Numbered from the stretch's first letter, positions 11,549 to 26,402 are shown. The stretch: DNA of 64,000 nucleotides from Rhexocercosporidium sp. MPI-PUGE-AT-0058 (GCA_020746875.1 JAGTJL010000019.1:186001-250000); one strand, 5' to 3'. Translations and numbers: made by a program. Notes: generated by a model not told the origin, from the sequence alone.

Positions 11549-13081
11549 CTAACCCTCTTTTATTATAACCTCCTCTTTCTGTTCCTTATTCCCGTATATA
11601 TCCACCTCTTTCTCGTTATTATTTAGTATAATCCTCTGATTTTTATAACTTCTTATTAAGTCACCGTAAAAGGCAGCTACTTTAAGCCAGTATATTCTGC
11701 GCTCTGCCCTTTCGAGAAACCTCCGAGTCGTCTATTACTTTACTTTTTTATAACTTAACTCCTCCGCTTTTCTTACGTTAAGCTCGAGGGGATTATAGCC
11801 GAGTTCGATGTCGCAATTAAAGACCTCCTTATAAAGCTTTTACGTTAACGTTAATAAATAAAACTTATATATAAAAAGCTCCCAGAATTCATTTAATAAC
11901 TCCTCTAAGATAAGAACTTCGTCGAGGTTCCCAAACTTATTAAGATTTCGTATATATTATTTAAAATCAAATACTTTTATAAAAGTATATAAACTAAAGT
12001 TGTATTCATTCAATTAAATCCGTCTTATATCCGGGTCACTTATAATTTTAGTTATCTAAAGATAAGCAAAAGAATCCCCTTTTAATAATATAACTACTTC
12101 TTTTAATTAAGTTATTAAACGATTAAAGACATCGCGAAAATTAATATAAGCCTAAAGACCCTTTTCGAGCTTATCGTCTTTTGCTATTGCATTTAATGCC
12201 ATACGCACAAGCGCGTTAATCTACTTTTATATTACCTTCCCGAAACCTACCACACTTATATTTTCTTTATTAAGTTCAATAAAGTACGGAAAACAATAAG
12301 CACTAAGATTCGATTCTAATATCGAAACATATAACCTAAGTATAATTAATACTAAAAAACCGTCTAATAAGCTAATTATAATAAGGATTTTGTCGTTTAG
12401 CAAAACATTAAGTAAAAACACACGAACCAGCTTATATAATTCCAATTAAAAAACATTAAGATAAAAAGCAATAAGTTCTTTCCCTTATGCCTCAAGCGAA
12501 ACTCGATCCTTATCTTTAGTTATTATTTCTGACTTGTGTCTTATTTCATTATCGAGTTTAGTCATTTCCTCTTCTTTAATATGTCTGGCTAGCGTTATTA
12601 TTTCCATTAATCCCACAAACTTAAAAGCACTTTTATAATTTACTTTATTTTTTACTTTATATATTTAATAATAATCGGAAATCGAGTTGAACGGGTCCTA
12701 GATAAGCGGCTATATATTAAGTATTTTAATAAGAAACGAGCGCATTTTCTTACTGTCGGTTATAATCTAAAAGATTCTTAAAACTAAAAGAACTATACGT
12801 TTAAAGACTATTTACTTATTTCTAAGATTTTCGAGGTTTAAAATTACATCAAAATCCGCTTAATATAAACTATAAATAGGCTAGTTAACATCCGCATTAG
12901 GATTTAAAAGTCGATAATAATATAACAAGGCCCTTAAGGTTAATATAAGCTGCTTTATTGACTTAAGATATTAAATGTCATCGATAAGCCGTTAATATAA
13001 CGTCTGTAAATCGTATAAGGCAACCTATATAGTTAAAACCTAATTAGCCGTCGGCTTAATTGAGCTTAAACAAAGAACCAT
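11549..13081 (-). pseudogene. Dead 511-codon gene, frame fully preserved, function unknown
   Basis: A single minus-strand frame runs from ATG at 13081 to TAG at 11549-11551 with no frameshift. By my count there are 23 premature stops, every one TAA or TAG, as expected if CAA/CAG/TGG codons were mutated at CpA/TpG. Between them the protein reads well: VALYDLQTLY, YLKSIKQLILTLRALLYYYR, ADFDVILNLENLRNK, DSKKMRSFLIKIL, FKFVGLMEIITLARHIKEEE, FGNLDEVLILEELLNEFWEL, RRFLERAERRIYWLKVAAFY, and a charged tail (LNNNEKEVDIYGNKEQ). The 72-codon stretch at 12445-12227 is the longest stop-free run. It looks mostly helical, and no signal peptide or catalytic motif is obvious. It could be a host gene or a transposon-borne ORF; I do not recognise it. 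Confidence 0.62.
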
Positions 13082-14105
13082 AAAAATGTTATTTCTTAAT
13101 ATTTAAAAGGAAGGATAATCGTAATAAAAATATACTCTATTTCTAGTTAATCTTGCTCTTAATATTTTAAAAAATAATTATATTTATGTCTAAATTATCG
13201 TCGTTTATTAAAAATCAAGTCTAGCTTAAACCTTTAATAAAATGTCTTAAAGAAATATTAAAACTACTCAAGTTTATAATATAAAAGATTATATTAAGTA
13301 TTCATTTAAAAACCTAATTAAAAGGCTGACTATTATTTATATATTTAATTCCTCTAGCGTAAGAGCTGTTTTATCGAGGAAGTGGGTAGACTTTAAGAGT
13401 ACATTAAATATCTATTATATATTAAAACTCCCAAAAGGCTTCGAAAGTTCAATACCGACAATAAAACTAATTATATTAACATTCTCAGTAACTATGTAAT
13501 TTAAATCGACTTTATATTGCCGTTTATCTCGCTTTATGCCATGAAATTCGAATTAATATCGGAAAATTAATAATACGTGAAATTCGACAACAAGTTAAAC
13601 ATTTCTTATAACTTTTTAATTAATAATTCTTTTCCTAGGGTAAGTAAATAACTCTCGGTAAAGTTATTAAAAAGCTTAGATTAAATTTGCTTTATTACTT
13701 TTAAGGAGAGCACAAACGGCTGGCGTATTATAGTTATTATAACAGCTTAAAATAAAAATCACAAAACCTTAACCGAACTTATTTTAAATTTGAATATCGA
13801 ACACCTACGAATAATTAGTGTTATTTTATAAAGGAAAATAAAAATGTATTTATTAAGTCACGTTATAAAATTTCCCACTTAATACGCAATCGTTGTCGCC
13901 TACGAGCGAAATTCCGATAAGTCAACTCGAGACCTTAAGGACATTTAAAAGAGATTACACGGACAGCGTCTTCGACAAAACGAGCATCAGTAATCCACGC
14001 TACCGCACATTTGCTTTACATAAAACTATAAGAAGAGAGCCACGGAATATATAATAAATTAATTACTACTCGGTATTTCCTATTATTAATATTAATAACG
14101 TATAT
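13082..14105. other. AT-rich stretch upstream of gypsy-1
   Basis: Would contain the promoter of the dead gene at 11549-13081 and the left flank of gypsy-1. No coding frame was followed. Confidence 0.4.
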
Positions 14106-14387
14106 TATGGTGGGGTTGACCTCAGAGGCCTATTTGTCACGTGATTAAGCTATATCTTACTATATTTAAGATAGCCTCTAAAGTAATATCTTTTAACGAT
14201 AATAACGATTTTTACTATTATAACTTTTCCTTCTTATTTAAATTATACCTCTCCTCTCCTTTAATAGATTATACTCTTTAAATATATAATATCTTTAGTA
14301 TTTATTAAATAAGTATTTCTTACGTTTACCTTCTAGCACTTGCTTTACTACCTTCTTATTATATGCTTAGTATTTTCCCCCTTTATA
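14106..14387 (+). repeat. Gypsy-1 5' LTR (282 bp)
   Basis: Aligns without net indel to 26403-26684 (constant offset 12297). Shared landmarks: cagaggcc, ttgtcacgtgatt (an E-box-like CACGTG), aacgataataacgat, ttcttacgtttacc and a run of five C near the end. Its left end keeps more G/C than the inner end of the partner; its right end (inner) has been reduced to tttata. Confidence 0.88.
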
Positions 14388-17300
14388 TATTTTAATAACT
14401 AACGCAAGAAGTAAATAGAAAAGCTAAAGTAAGGTACGTAAAGAAGCTTAAAGGCCTCTTATATTAATTATAAGGACCGAAACCGACAAGTGCTCGAACT
14501 AATATAGACTTATTTACTTAAAGATCTCTTAGCCCTTAAAGCAAAACTAAATATAATACTTCGACAGTCTCTTATAATATAACGAAAAGTATAAGAAGTC
14601 TAAAAGGAAACTACTTACTTTTAATATAAGAATACTCAGATTACTAGAAAAACTAGCTCCAGCACGTAAAGCATCGATGCTAAGAAAGTCAGACCGAAAA
14701 TAACCGGATTACGCTATTAAAAACGCTTTAATTAATATTAAAATATATTTAATATTTTAAAAAACAAAAAGTAAATCATTTAAAATAAATCCGGCAAATT
14801 TTAACGCCGATCGCACTTTTAATAAGCGTATTTATTACTCTTTTCTTTTTCTTTTCCGCTAATAGCTTACTTTAAGCTAGTAAGACAGAGTTTAATAAAA
14901 AAATATACGGGGTTTTATTTTATACTTTTTTAATTAATTTCAGTCTTAAGTTATTTTACGCCGAGATTAATTTTAATAATAATAAAGCTTTAGTATTTAA
15001 CGAGATTTATTTACTTCGCTTAAGCTTATACGTTCGTTTATTATAAGAATAAGAAGCTTAGACTTCGGCGTCTTTCGGGCTTTATTACTTTAAGAGGAGC
15101 TTAAAGCTATAAGCTCTTTAACTTAATATTTTATTTATATATTTCCTTTATTTTCGCGAGCTTATATATTCTTTTTTTTTTAATATAATACATTATATCT
15201 TTTACTTTTTTATTAATAATATTAAGCGCATTTACTCTTTAATAAATTACTAATTTTATTAAGAAAAATTAATTATATTTAAAAATAATACTAAAAATAA
15301 CGCTTTTAGCGGCAACCTAAAGAGCAAAGAGCTTAAACGACTTACTAATAATTTCTTTATAACCCAGGGAAGCTCCGCGACTCCGATTATAAACTACTTT
15401 ATTATTAAAACTAACTCTACAAGCTCTATAAACTCTTTTACCTTCGTGTCTGCTAGACCTTTAATAAAGCCTAATATCGCTAGAATCACTAGCTCTATCT
15501 TATTACAATTACCGGGAACACTTATAAACGATGCTCTAATTACTAATAAGAGAAAAAAGAGAAATAGAGGCGGCGATAGTAATTTATAATAAGATATATT
15601 TAATTATAATTAAGGCAATAGCCATTTAAAAAGCTCTAATATAAGAGCTCAAGCCGCCCCTTAAGTTTTACCGACTTATATAATACTCACTCAGCCTATA
15701 TACCCTTAAGCTATATTATATTCGCTTCTGAAGTAGAAAGGACTTAACCCCGCTAATACAGGCTATATAATACCGCTTCAGGCTCAAGCTACTTCCGCTT
15801 AAGCTTTTTAATTAATATAACTTACGCCAAAATAATATAAACTTATTAAAACTTTTATATTATATAAAATAAATAAGGCTTTAAATAATTATTATTACGA
15901 AACTACTTTTAATAATATAACGTCTTAATAGCTTATATTTTAAGCCGCACGACTTACTACGAACTTTATTAAAGGACTTTCTTATTTTGTAATAACCTAA
16001 GCTATGCCGATTCTAAACACTTTTAATTACTTATACTTTAACGAGAATAATACTATTAGGTTCTTCAAGACCCTAAAGTAACTCTTTACGGCTCGAGGCA
16101 TTATAAATAACGCCGAAAAGAAATAATACGTCGTGGATTATTATACTCTCGAAGTAAGCTAAAACATCGAGTAGCTCCCCGATTTCTTTAATAATATTTA
16201 TTAAAAGTTAATTAAGGAAGTTATAAAAAAGTATTAAACGTTTAACTCTAAATAATATTATTATATTCTTTAAAACTTAAAGAAGATATTTAATAATTTT
16301 AAATATATTATAAAAAATACTTTTAAATTTTAATTTTAATAATTTCTTTAAGCTTTTAAAAAAATTAATCGAGCTTATATACAAAAGAAAATTATTATAA
16401 AATAATAAATTATTATAAAGTTTCTAGCGATTTTACTTAAATACTTAAGACAGAAAGCCGGAACTTTTATAAAGAATAATAATACTTTTAATATAAAAAA
16501 TATATAATCTTTTAATAAAATATACGTAAAAATAAAAAACTTACTCTAAGTTAAGCGAGAAATTAATACTTTAATTAAAAAAGAAATATTATTTATATAA
16601 ACTACTTAAGCTAACCGTCTTCGACTCGAGTCAAGTAATAACAAAACTCCTTCTTTAATAATATAATTCGAGGGGCTTAATCTTATAACTCGCTTTAAGC
16701 TTATAAAATATAAAGATAATTCTTTAACTCGGGAAATTAACGACGTTTTTAAGAAGAATTCAATGCTTTATCTTAAATTAAATTAAGAAAAGCATATTTA
16801 AAAAGAAGTTATTCTTATTATCGAGAGGTTAACTTGCGATATTAATTAAGCTATAAAACGGGATATTAATACGATTACAAAAGAATTAAATAATTTATAT
16901 ATTTTATACGTTATTATAAAGAAAAGAAAGAATTTAAAATTAATAGCCGAAGTTAAGGCTTTATTTATTTACGAGTCGATCGCATACCTTAAAGAAGCTG
17001 AAGTATTTTATTAAGATTTTAAAACAAGTTTTAAATATAATCGACGTTTTAATATAAAGGATAATATAAGCACTAAATGCCTCTTTTATTTTAATAAGTC
17101 AATTCCAAGTATTAAACCTTAAGGATTTTATAAATATTAAAATTAATATTACGAATTTAAAAAGTAATTTAATTTAAGAATTATTTATAAAAATGAAAAT
17201 AATTATATTTATATAAATCTTTAAAAAAAAGGAATAAAAGCTTAAGCGATTTAATTTCCTCGGGATAAATTAAGGAAAAAAGTCCTTATTTTATAAATAA

Positions 17301-18599
17301 TTAATATAAAAAGAAACTTAAACTCGAGGCGAAAAGAAAAAGTAATTTAAAAGAAGCTCTAAGACGCTTAAGAAGCCCTTTTAGTTTAATAAAATATTAT
17401 ACCGAAATCAGCTTTAAAAGGACTAATATTAAAAGCAAATTAAGAGCCTTAAGACTATTTAGACATCCTCGCTATCCGACTCTTCGATATAATAAGATTA
17501 ATTAACGTTTAAAACGTACTTATTACTTCCGATTTAAAAGGAATAAATAATAACTTCGAAATAGCACTTATAAAAATAAGATAAAATGCCGCTACTTTTA
17601 AAGCAATAGTAAGAGCCGAATTATATATAACTAGAACCTTATTTTAAAAACGTCTTAAAGCTTAAACTAATTACAAAAGATTAAAAGTTCGTAAAAAAGT
17701 TAAGAATATTATTAAATTTCAAGAGCTTATAAATATAAACCTTTTAGCTAAAGCACTTAAAGTAAAACTTACTTGGATTATTATAAAAGATAATAATAAG
17801 AATATTATTTTTAAAAAATTAAAAGAAATTACTTTAGCCGTAAGTCGAAAAGGATTAATTATTATTAAATTATCTTTTATAAGGACTATTTAGAAACGCG
17901 TTAAAAGCAATTTACTTATTATCGTTAAAGCGATTTCAGGCCGACCTCGCGTATATTAAGCGCTATCGCGGAATAATTACACGTTAAATAATACGCTAGA
18001 TAAGCTTCTTACTTAAAAAGAACTCCTTAAAAACTTGACTTTAAAAGAAATCCTTATTTTAATTAATTTACTAAGGACAAGTCGACCGAAGACTATTAAT
18101 TAAGAGATTTAAGACTAAATCGTTATTACTAATATTAAGATTATAAAATATATAAAAGCTCTTTAAGATTACGATTAAAAAGAGAATAATATTATATTTT
18201 AACGCCTTTTATTACTTCAGGCTAATACTTCGGATTTTATATTAAGAAGATTGCGAGCTTCGCGACAGCTTAAACGCATTTTCTTTAAATAAGAATAACG
18301 AGTTATTACTTACTTTATTATATCCTGAGCTAGACTTACGCATAAGCTCTAAGTTTAATAAAGAAAATAAAAGTATTAAGTCTTTTTAATATAAGAAATA
18401 CTAATTTAATAATTAACTTTCTAATTATTATTAAGCTTAATTCCTTTCTTTAGCTTAATACTTATAATCTTAACCGTTATTTTAATAATACTTTAAAAAG
18501 TAATAATTTTAAAAAAAAAACTTAAAATCGACTTATTATTAATCGCTAAAGTTTACTTAATCGACATACCTTAAGGACCGAATTATAAATAATACTTTC
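14388..18599 (+). pseudogene. Gypsy-1 gag region, degraded
   Basis: This position between the 5' LTR and the protease should hold gag. Coding cannot be followed reliably, and I find no intact zinc knuckle. The assignment rests on element order only. Short readable patches exist around 15300-15560 and 16020-16200. Confidence 0.4.
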
Positions 18600-21500
18600 T
18601 AACGCCGAAGTATATAATTACTATACCTAAAAAACGAGACTTAATAATATCCGAGTCACTCTTAATTCCGGCGCAGAAGTCAATTATATATCTTATAATA
18701 CTATTATTTAATTAAAAGTCCTTATTATAAAAAGCGATTCTATAGCCTTAAAAAGTATTATAAATATAAAATCGCGATTTCTAAAATATACGGATAACGT
18801 CCCGATTATAATAAAAAACTATATTATTTTTATTAAATTTTATATTATAAATATCTTAAATATTAAAGTTATTTTTAAATTTCTATTCTTTTAAATTACA
18901 CGCGTTTTATTTAAATACTTATTTAATGCGGAAGGCGGTCTAGTTTACGCTAATTTATAGAATAAGACTACGCGATTAGTTATTATTATTAAAGTAACTA
19001 AACTTATAAAATACGCTAGAAGCATCGAAGCTATAAAGTCTAAGAGCCAAGCTAATAAAATATTATTAAATTTAAAATTAAACTACTTGGAATCCGAAAC
19101 TAACTCGGGAAATAATTAACTAGTTATAATTAAAACTTTATAATTAATACTATTAAATACTTTCTAAAAGATATTTCTTTTAAGCTTAAGGACGAGCTTT
19201 TCTATAAGGAAGATAAAGAAACCTTTAATAATAAAAGTAATTCCTCTTTCGAAAACGTTTTATATATTTCTATCGAATATATAAAACAAGAATTTATAAT
19301 TTTAAAAACGGACCTTTATAATTACCCCTTTTACAAAAACTTTATTAAAGCTCCTTTCGATAGAAAACGTATGTTTAATACCGTATTAATTAAGAAAATC
19401 AAGCCTACCTTTTAATTTATTATAAATTATAATATTTTATTAATAATATCTTTATTTAAAAAACGTAAATAAATTTTATAAGTTTATATTATATATAAAA
19501 TAAAAAATAAAAAAATTAAGCTTATAAATTAAATAAATAAAATAAGAGATGCGCCTAAAGGCCGTAAAAACTAATATAAAGTCTTTAAAGAAAAAGACTT
19601 TTTTTAAAAGTAAATTAAAAAGTATTAAAATATCTTATTCTTTTGTTTTGCCGGCTTTCCTCGCGGATTTAGGATTACGGAAGAGCGACTTATTATTTTA
19701 AATATTAGAAATATATTATAATTAAAAAAGAAAGCCCTTTTTAATAAAATCATATTAAATCGAGAAGATGCTATTATATTTAATTAAATTAAATATAAGA
19801 AATTCTATAAGGATATTTCGCCACTTATAATTATTAAGATAGTAAACTATAAAGCCTGGCAAGCATTATACTTTCCACTTTTTAAAGCGTTAGCTCCTGA
19901 AATTAAGAAAATAATAAAAAATAAATTTAATTATAGGATTCTCGAACTCTTTAAAGGGCTATATCGCAACGTTTAGTTCTTAATTAAAAAAAAGAAACCA
20001 AAAAAGTACCGCTTAATTAACTCGGCAATTATACTTAATATAATTACTTTAAGAGATATTAATTTATTTCTTTTTATTAACGAATTTTCAGAAGAATTTA
20101 TAAGGTGCTATATCGCGAGCTTAATAAACTTATACTTAGGTTATAATTAATAAGTATTACATTAAAATAATTAAAATATAACGGCCTTCTTTGTGCTTAA
20201 TATTAAATTAGTCCGAAATACGACGCTACTTCAAAAAGCTATAAACTTTATTACTTAATTTATAAAAATAATTAATAAAATATTAAAAAATATTATATTC
20301 TTTATTATAATGCCGTTCTTAAATAACGTTAACGTAAAAGAATTATATATAGATTATAATTAAAAGAAAGTATAGCCTGGAATTCGCTAGTTCGTCCTTA
20401 AGTACTTTCTTAACCTCGATAAGATATTAAAACGCCTTAAGCGCATTAAAGCTATTATAAGCCTTAAATCTTAATTCTGTTGCGATAATATAAACGTCGT
20501 CGGCTACGTATATAATTCGTAAAGAAGAGAACTTTTAATTATATACTTAATTAAGATATAAAAATAAAAAGAACCAGAAAATATCATAAAAATTAAAAGA
20601 TTTTTAAGTTTAATTATTTATTTCCGCATTTAAATTAAAGACTTTCGTTTATTAGCCGAGCCGTTATACGACTTTATTAAAAAAGGAATCAAATTTATAT
20701 AAAACCCCGTAACTTATAACTAAATAATAAAAACCCTTTAAGATATCTTATACTTCTTCCTAATGCTTTACAGAATTAATTACTTTAAGAACGCTAGCGA
20801 AATCGTCGTTTTTATAAACTTTAGCGGAGTCGGATAGGGTGGTTTCCTTAATTAATATAACCCGAAAAATAATAAGCTTAAACTAGCGAAGTATAAAAGC
20901 GACTTTTAAATAAAGGCAAAACGAGATTACGACGTTATAAAAAGAGAATATAAAGGCATACTCTTAATCCTTAAGAAGCTCAAAATCTGACTTATAAGAG
21001 TCTATTTTATTATAAAGACTGACGTAAATACTTTTATTACTTAATTTAAAAGAGCTGCTTACGACTACTTTAGTATAATGCTTACTCGCTGGCTCGCTTA
21101 AATTAGGCTTTTCGACTTCGAAGTACGCTATATTAAAGGTGCCACGTATATAATAACAGATATTTTTTCAAAGAGACTTAAATACTTTAAGGATATTAAA
21201 GAAGATACCGAAAATAATAATAATAAAGATTAGATTTTAACTAAGCTTAATACGGTTAAAATTTACTTAATAAAAGCGGAAAGCACAGAAGACTTAATAA
21301 AAAAGCTAAAGACCTTCGATAACCTTAAGCTAACCTGAAGACGTAATATCCTCATCGACATAAAGCGAAAAGTCTAAGAATTATAAGATAAGTCGAACGA
21401 TTAAATAATATTTAATAGCGACTTGTATATAAACTAAAAAAGCGAAGCGAACCTATTAATATTTTTAAAATACTATAAGGAATATTATTAAAAAATAATT

Positions 21501-23060
21501 ATTTACTTAATTACGCTTAAGATTCCGAAAAGTATAAATTTAAAAGCTTTTTATATATTTAAAAAAAAAGCATTATTATATAAAGTTTATAATTAATATA
21601 TTTAAAGACTTTTATTAAAAGATATACTTATTAAACTCGTTATTAACACCGACAAAAACAAGATATATATCTTATAAAGCTATTATAATAACTCCGGCTA
21701 TAAAAGAAGAGAAAGTATATATTATTATATTTTTTAATATTATTTTTAAAAAAGTTATTTTAAAAACTCCGCGGAATTCGTTAAAACATACGACAAATAT
21801 ATATTATATAATATTAAATAATAAAAAAAGCTTATAGTTTTAACTGCTTTAAATAGACTTATAAAAAAATAAGTATTAAATATTACTTTTATATTAATAT
21901 AAAATAAAAAGAAGTATCTCGTTATTACTTAAGACGACATAAGCGGTTAAATCGAAGCTAAAGCGCTTACTTTAAAGAAAGCTAAAAATATCGCTAATTT
22001 CATTTAATAAGATATTATTTACTGATACGAACTATTTTAAAAGCTAATAATTAATAAAAGCATAGAAAACATAAGCGAAGTCGTTAATTTGCTAAATAAA
22101 ATAGAAATTCGACGAATTCAAATATCGACTTATAACGCAAAAGCTAATAATATAATTAAGCGAGAATATAGCCTTATTAAAAATGCCTTTTTTAAAATAA
22201 AAAGAAATTAAATAAGTAATTTACTAACGGTTCTATTCGCTAACCGTATTATAATCTATAAACTTATAAATTATATTCTCTTTTATATAATTTACGGCAA
22301 AAAATTAATTCTTTTTATTAAAACACGTTACTTTACTTAAAAAAGCTTCTTTTTAGAAAATATTAAGAATATTAACGATTTAATTTATATTTAAATTTTT
22401 TAATATTAAATACGGAATAATAATATAAAGAAAGCTAAGCTTTAAAAGACACGCTGTAAATAAAAAAGAAAAGAAGCTTTCGACGCAAAAAGGAATATTC
22501 GAAATAAGCTATTATAAATTAAAGACTTGATTCTTAAGTACGACTTTATTCGAGAAATCGATATATTAAGGAGTAAAAAGCTTAACTTTCGGTAACTAAA
22601 ACCTTACGAAATTTATAAGGCTTTCTTTAAAAAGAATTATTATAAACTAAAAGAGTTAAGAGATAATAATATATTCTTCCGCGATACCTTTATAGCTAAT
22701 TGCCTTAAGCTGTTTTATAAATAAAAGCGCTTTATTTATTATAAAAATAATAAGCTTTTAATAATAACTTAATATAATAATAATAAAAACTAACTTAAAC
22801 CCAGTCTTAAGGAGCGAAATTTACAAGGCTTTAAAGACCTTAAAGAGCTTACGAGATAAATTATATAAAATAATAAAATTATTATTAAAATACTTAAAAG
22901 ACTAATTCACGCGAAATAAAATTAATATTAAGTCGTTATTTACTTTTCCAATAAGTAGCTTAATCGCCACGATTAATACCACTAACTACTCCTTATTATA
23001 ATTCTTATAGCTTATCGCTTAACGTTATCGAACGCTAAATTATAATAAAGACGCACTTTT
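18600..23060 (+). pseudogene. Gypsy-1 pol (protease-RT-RNase H-integrase), dead
   Basis: Protease motif TLNSGAEVNYIS at 18658-18693; the catalytic Asp is now Asn (18664-18666). RT: KKYRLINSA at about 20004, EFSEEF...IASL, then the active-site box reads FLNN (20316-20327) where the family has FLDD, so both metal-binding Asp are Asn. RNase H end: MLTRWLA-IRLFDFEVRYIK, GATYIITDIFSKR (21078-21176). Integrase: zinc-finger remnant NNSGYKRRESIYYY...KTYDKYI, with His and Cys turned to Tyr (about 21680-21815), then YLVIT-DDISG (about 21910-21944) and the RRIQISTYNAKANNIIKREY segment (about 22108-22170). RT through integrase is one frame; the protease is in another, so there is a frame step between them. 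Confidence 0.82.
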
Positions 23061-26000
23061 TATACCTTATAAAGGGGACGAAGATTAGGGTATAATAATA
23101 AAAGTATATACTAAAATACTAAAGGCTCTCCCTTAAACGACGAAAAAATCCCCTTAATACTTTAAATACTATTTACGCTTATAAATACCTTCTAATCGCA
23201 CTCATAAATCGTTCCGCAATAATAATACTAGTATTTTAATTAAGCTAAATAATATATTTACAATAGCTGTCCTTCGAACAATTCAGTATTACTAACGCTG
23301 AACATATAGGCTCGAAAGCCTATAAATATAATAATTATTAATACGTTATAAAGCTAAAGAAGCCCCTGAGAAACTCAGAGAGAGTTTTAGTCTTATAAAG
23401 TAATTTAATTAAATTAAGTCAATTATAGCTTACGCTATAAAAAAGCAGAATCTAATCGAGCACTCACTTTCTATTAAATCTTATAAAGAATTAAATAATA
23501 AATTAAACGAGGTTCCTTCGACGAGCCGTTCTAGAGCGTTAATAATCTTAATATATTAATAAGCCAGGCGCTAAAGATAATAATCCCCGAAATATACTAC
23601 CGAAGCAAACTTATATAATAAGTCCTTAAAAGTAGTCGAAGACCAGAAATTCTTTTTTAATATTATTTAAATATCTTATAATAAGAAAGATTTACTTTAA
23701 TTAAAATAACTCTTAAGGCTACGATAAATAAGCTATTAATTTAAAAAGAAGATATATAATAATTAAGAGATTACGCGTAATTAAACGATTTAAGATTTAA
23801 AGGAATTTATAAAATTAAATAAATAAAACTAATTTACATACTTAAATGGACGATAAAGCGCGCAATAGGCTATAAGTTATTATAAAAGAAATAAGCTATT
23901 ATAATTACCTTATACCGGTAATAAAGATTGTCAGATTTATTATTAATAATATAAAAGGTTTATTTAAATATTAATAACTCTAATATAACGTGCTTAAAAA
24001 CGGAGCTTAGTACTCCGAGACCGTGATAATTAAGCTAAAAATAAACAGAATAAGTACGGCTAATAAATTATAAATCTCTAGCTTTTTTATATCTCTTTTA
24101 CGTCTTTAATCCTTTATATTACAAGTGCTTTATTCTTAATTAAATTATCAGTTCTCAGAAATCAGCGGTCGAGTTATCGTAAGCTCAAAGTTTGACGTAA
24201 AAGTTATTATTAAATTTTATAAGTTTTCTTAATTAACGGCTATTAAATCTAAGCCCCCACGCTACCTAAATACTAATAATAATAACTTAATTAAGAGTAA
24301 AAGTATAAAACAATAAATTAGATACCGTAATAAGCCGAGCCTGCCTTAAGCTATTCTAAGTAACGCATTAAAATGCTAAAGCAATAACGATTCCATTTCC
24401 TCAGAGTTTTAATTAATTAATTTTAAGATAATAAGATAGGCAGAATTATTTTATATAAAGGGAAATTTTAATTAATTTGAATTACACGCCTCTTCCCTAG
24501 CCGTTTTAAAATCTCGCTTATCGGAATTTAAATACCGCTATTATAATTCCGTCGTAATAATAACTTTATAAAGGACTTAAGCAAGTAAATAATACCTTAT
24601 TATAAGTACTTAAGCTATTTACAAGTATTCCTCTGACTTTATCTTTATAGAGTTGTCTCTTATTAAGTAAATTAATTAAACTTTAAGTTAAAAGCTTCTT
24701 TTAGCCAAATATTAATCTTCAGACTTTTAAACCGAGAATATCAATCGATTAAAAAAGAATATTATTACTTTTGCCTTTAAAACATATTTACTTCTTCTTT
24801 AAACTTAGAATCCGGCTTAGCTTATACCGGCTTATAAAGGTATTCAGGGTATGTTTTTATTACCCTTAAAGTTATTATAAAATTATATTAATATAAAATT
24901 CTTTAAAAAGAAACCTTATTTTTAAATAAAAGGAATTGCCTTAATAAAAAAGGACTTCCGAAAAGCTCGATATTATCAGTTTAAAAGTTGCTTACGATAT
25001 AATTAATAAAAGCTTAAAATAAGTAATAAGGTTAAAAATACTTCTTATTTTAATAAGGCGATTAAAGCTGCGCTTTTAATTTAAGTCTTTAGATTATATT
25101 AGAGAATTATTAAAATTTAGAAGTTAATAATATTAAACGAAAAGGAACTTACTTTTAGCCTCCTACTCCTCTTAGCTAATTAATAATAAGAAGTAAGTCG
25201 ACGGAAAGCGACGACGAAAGCGATTTAAGATAGCTTACAGTTTATTAAAGCTTTAAAAGTTATTCTCGAAAAGCTTTTATCCCGTAACTTGCCGCCAGGA
25301 AAAGAGAGAGACCGCGAGGAAGATTAAGCAGCTCGAAGTCAATATATAAAGCATAATATCTCTTTTCTTCTCCTTTTAAATATAATAAATCTCAGCCGCT
25401 TATAGTAATCTATTTATTTATTAAAGAATAATAAGAAGATATAATAAGAAGTTATTAAGGCATTATTAACGCTTTTATTCGATATAATAACCGTTAAAAT
25501 AAGAAGAAGGAGAACTACTTAAAACCGACTTCGTCGCTATTTAATATCGACTTATTAAAGAAGTAAAAGTAGAAAAAAGAAAACAAAAATAAAGAAAAGA
25601 CTTAATTAAGTTAATAAAAGAAATGCTTCGATTAGCTTCTTTTCACTTCTTTATTATACTTCGAACTTCAAAGGTAAGAAGACCGTCCTTCGACTACTTA
25701 TTTACCTTTAACCTTATATATTTATATATTCTTACTTTTTTAATATACCTTTAATATATTTCCTTTTATTTTTAATAACGATTAAGAAATTAAAAAAGTT
25801 TATGGAAGATTCATTAAAGTAAAGGTATAAGGAAGGAGCGGAGTTATTAAAGACACGCTAGCTTAAGATATAAGAGAATATTAACGAATTCGACGCGTTA
25901 TGAGGATCGATTTTTATTTTATAAAAAAAGTCAGTCTCTGCGCTATAAAAAAAAAAGTCGAGAATTCATTCAAAATGCTAGTTATGCGCTAATTTGTCTT

Positions 26001-26402
26001 AAAAGAATTACTTTAATCTTATTAAAACTAAAGTTTGCTCGGATACGATATCTAAAAAAACAAGTTTAAGCGACAAAAACGATGCGACAGGTACTAGGAA
26101 GTATAAAAAGACTAATATAAGTATGAAGAGACGCGTAAAGCTTCTTTAAGAGTATTATAAAAAAGAGTAATAGAATTATTAAAAAGGAAAAGAAGGAAAA
26201 AGAATAATAAAATAGAAGACGATATTTAAAAGTATTAAGCGAGACGATTATTTGCTTCTAAAGGTAAGGTGTAAGTCACTTAATATTTACCTGTTCTTAC
26301 TTAAATATATTTTCCTTTAAGTATTTAAAGCTTTAAAGCTATAATATTAATTTTTATTTCTTTGCTCGAAGTCGAGCATGAGTTTTCTAAGGAAGGGACG
26401 CA
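23061..26402 (+). other. Gypsy-1 long 3' internal region
   Basis: About 3.3 kb lies between the integrase end and the 3' LTR, far more than a usual gypsy 3' untranslated region. It ends with a purine run (aaggaaggga, about 26390) suitable as a polypurine tract. No coding frame was followed with confidence. It may hold an extra ORF or a nested insertion. Confidence 0.45.
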
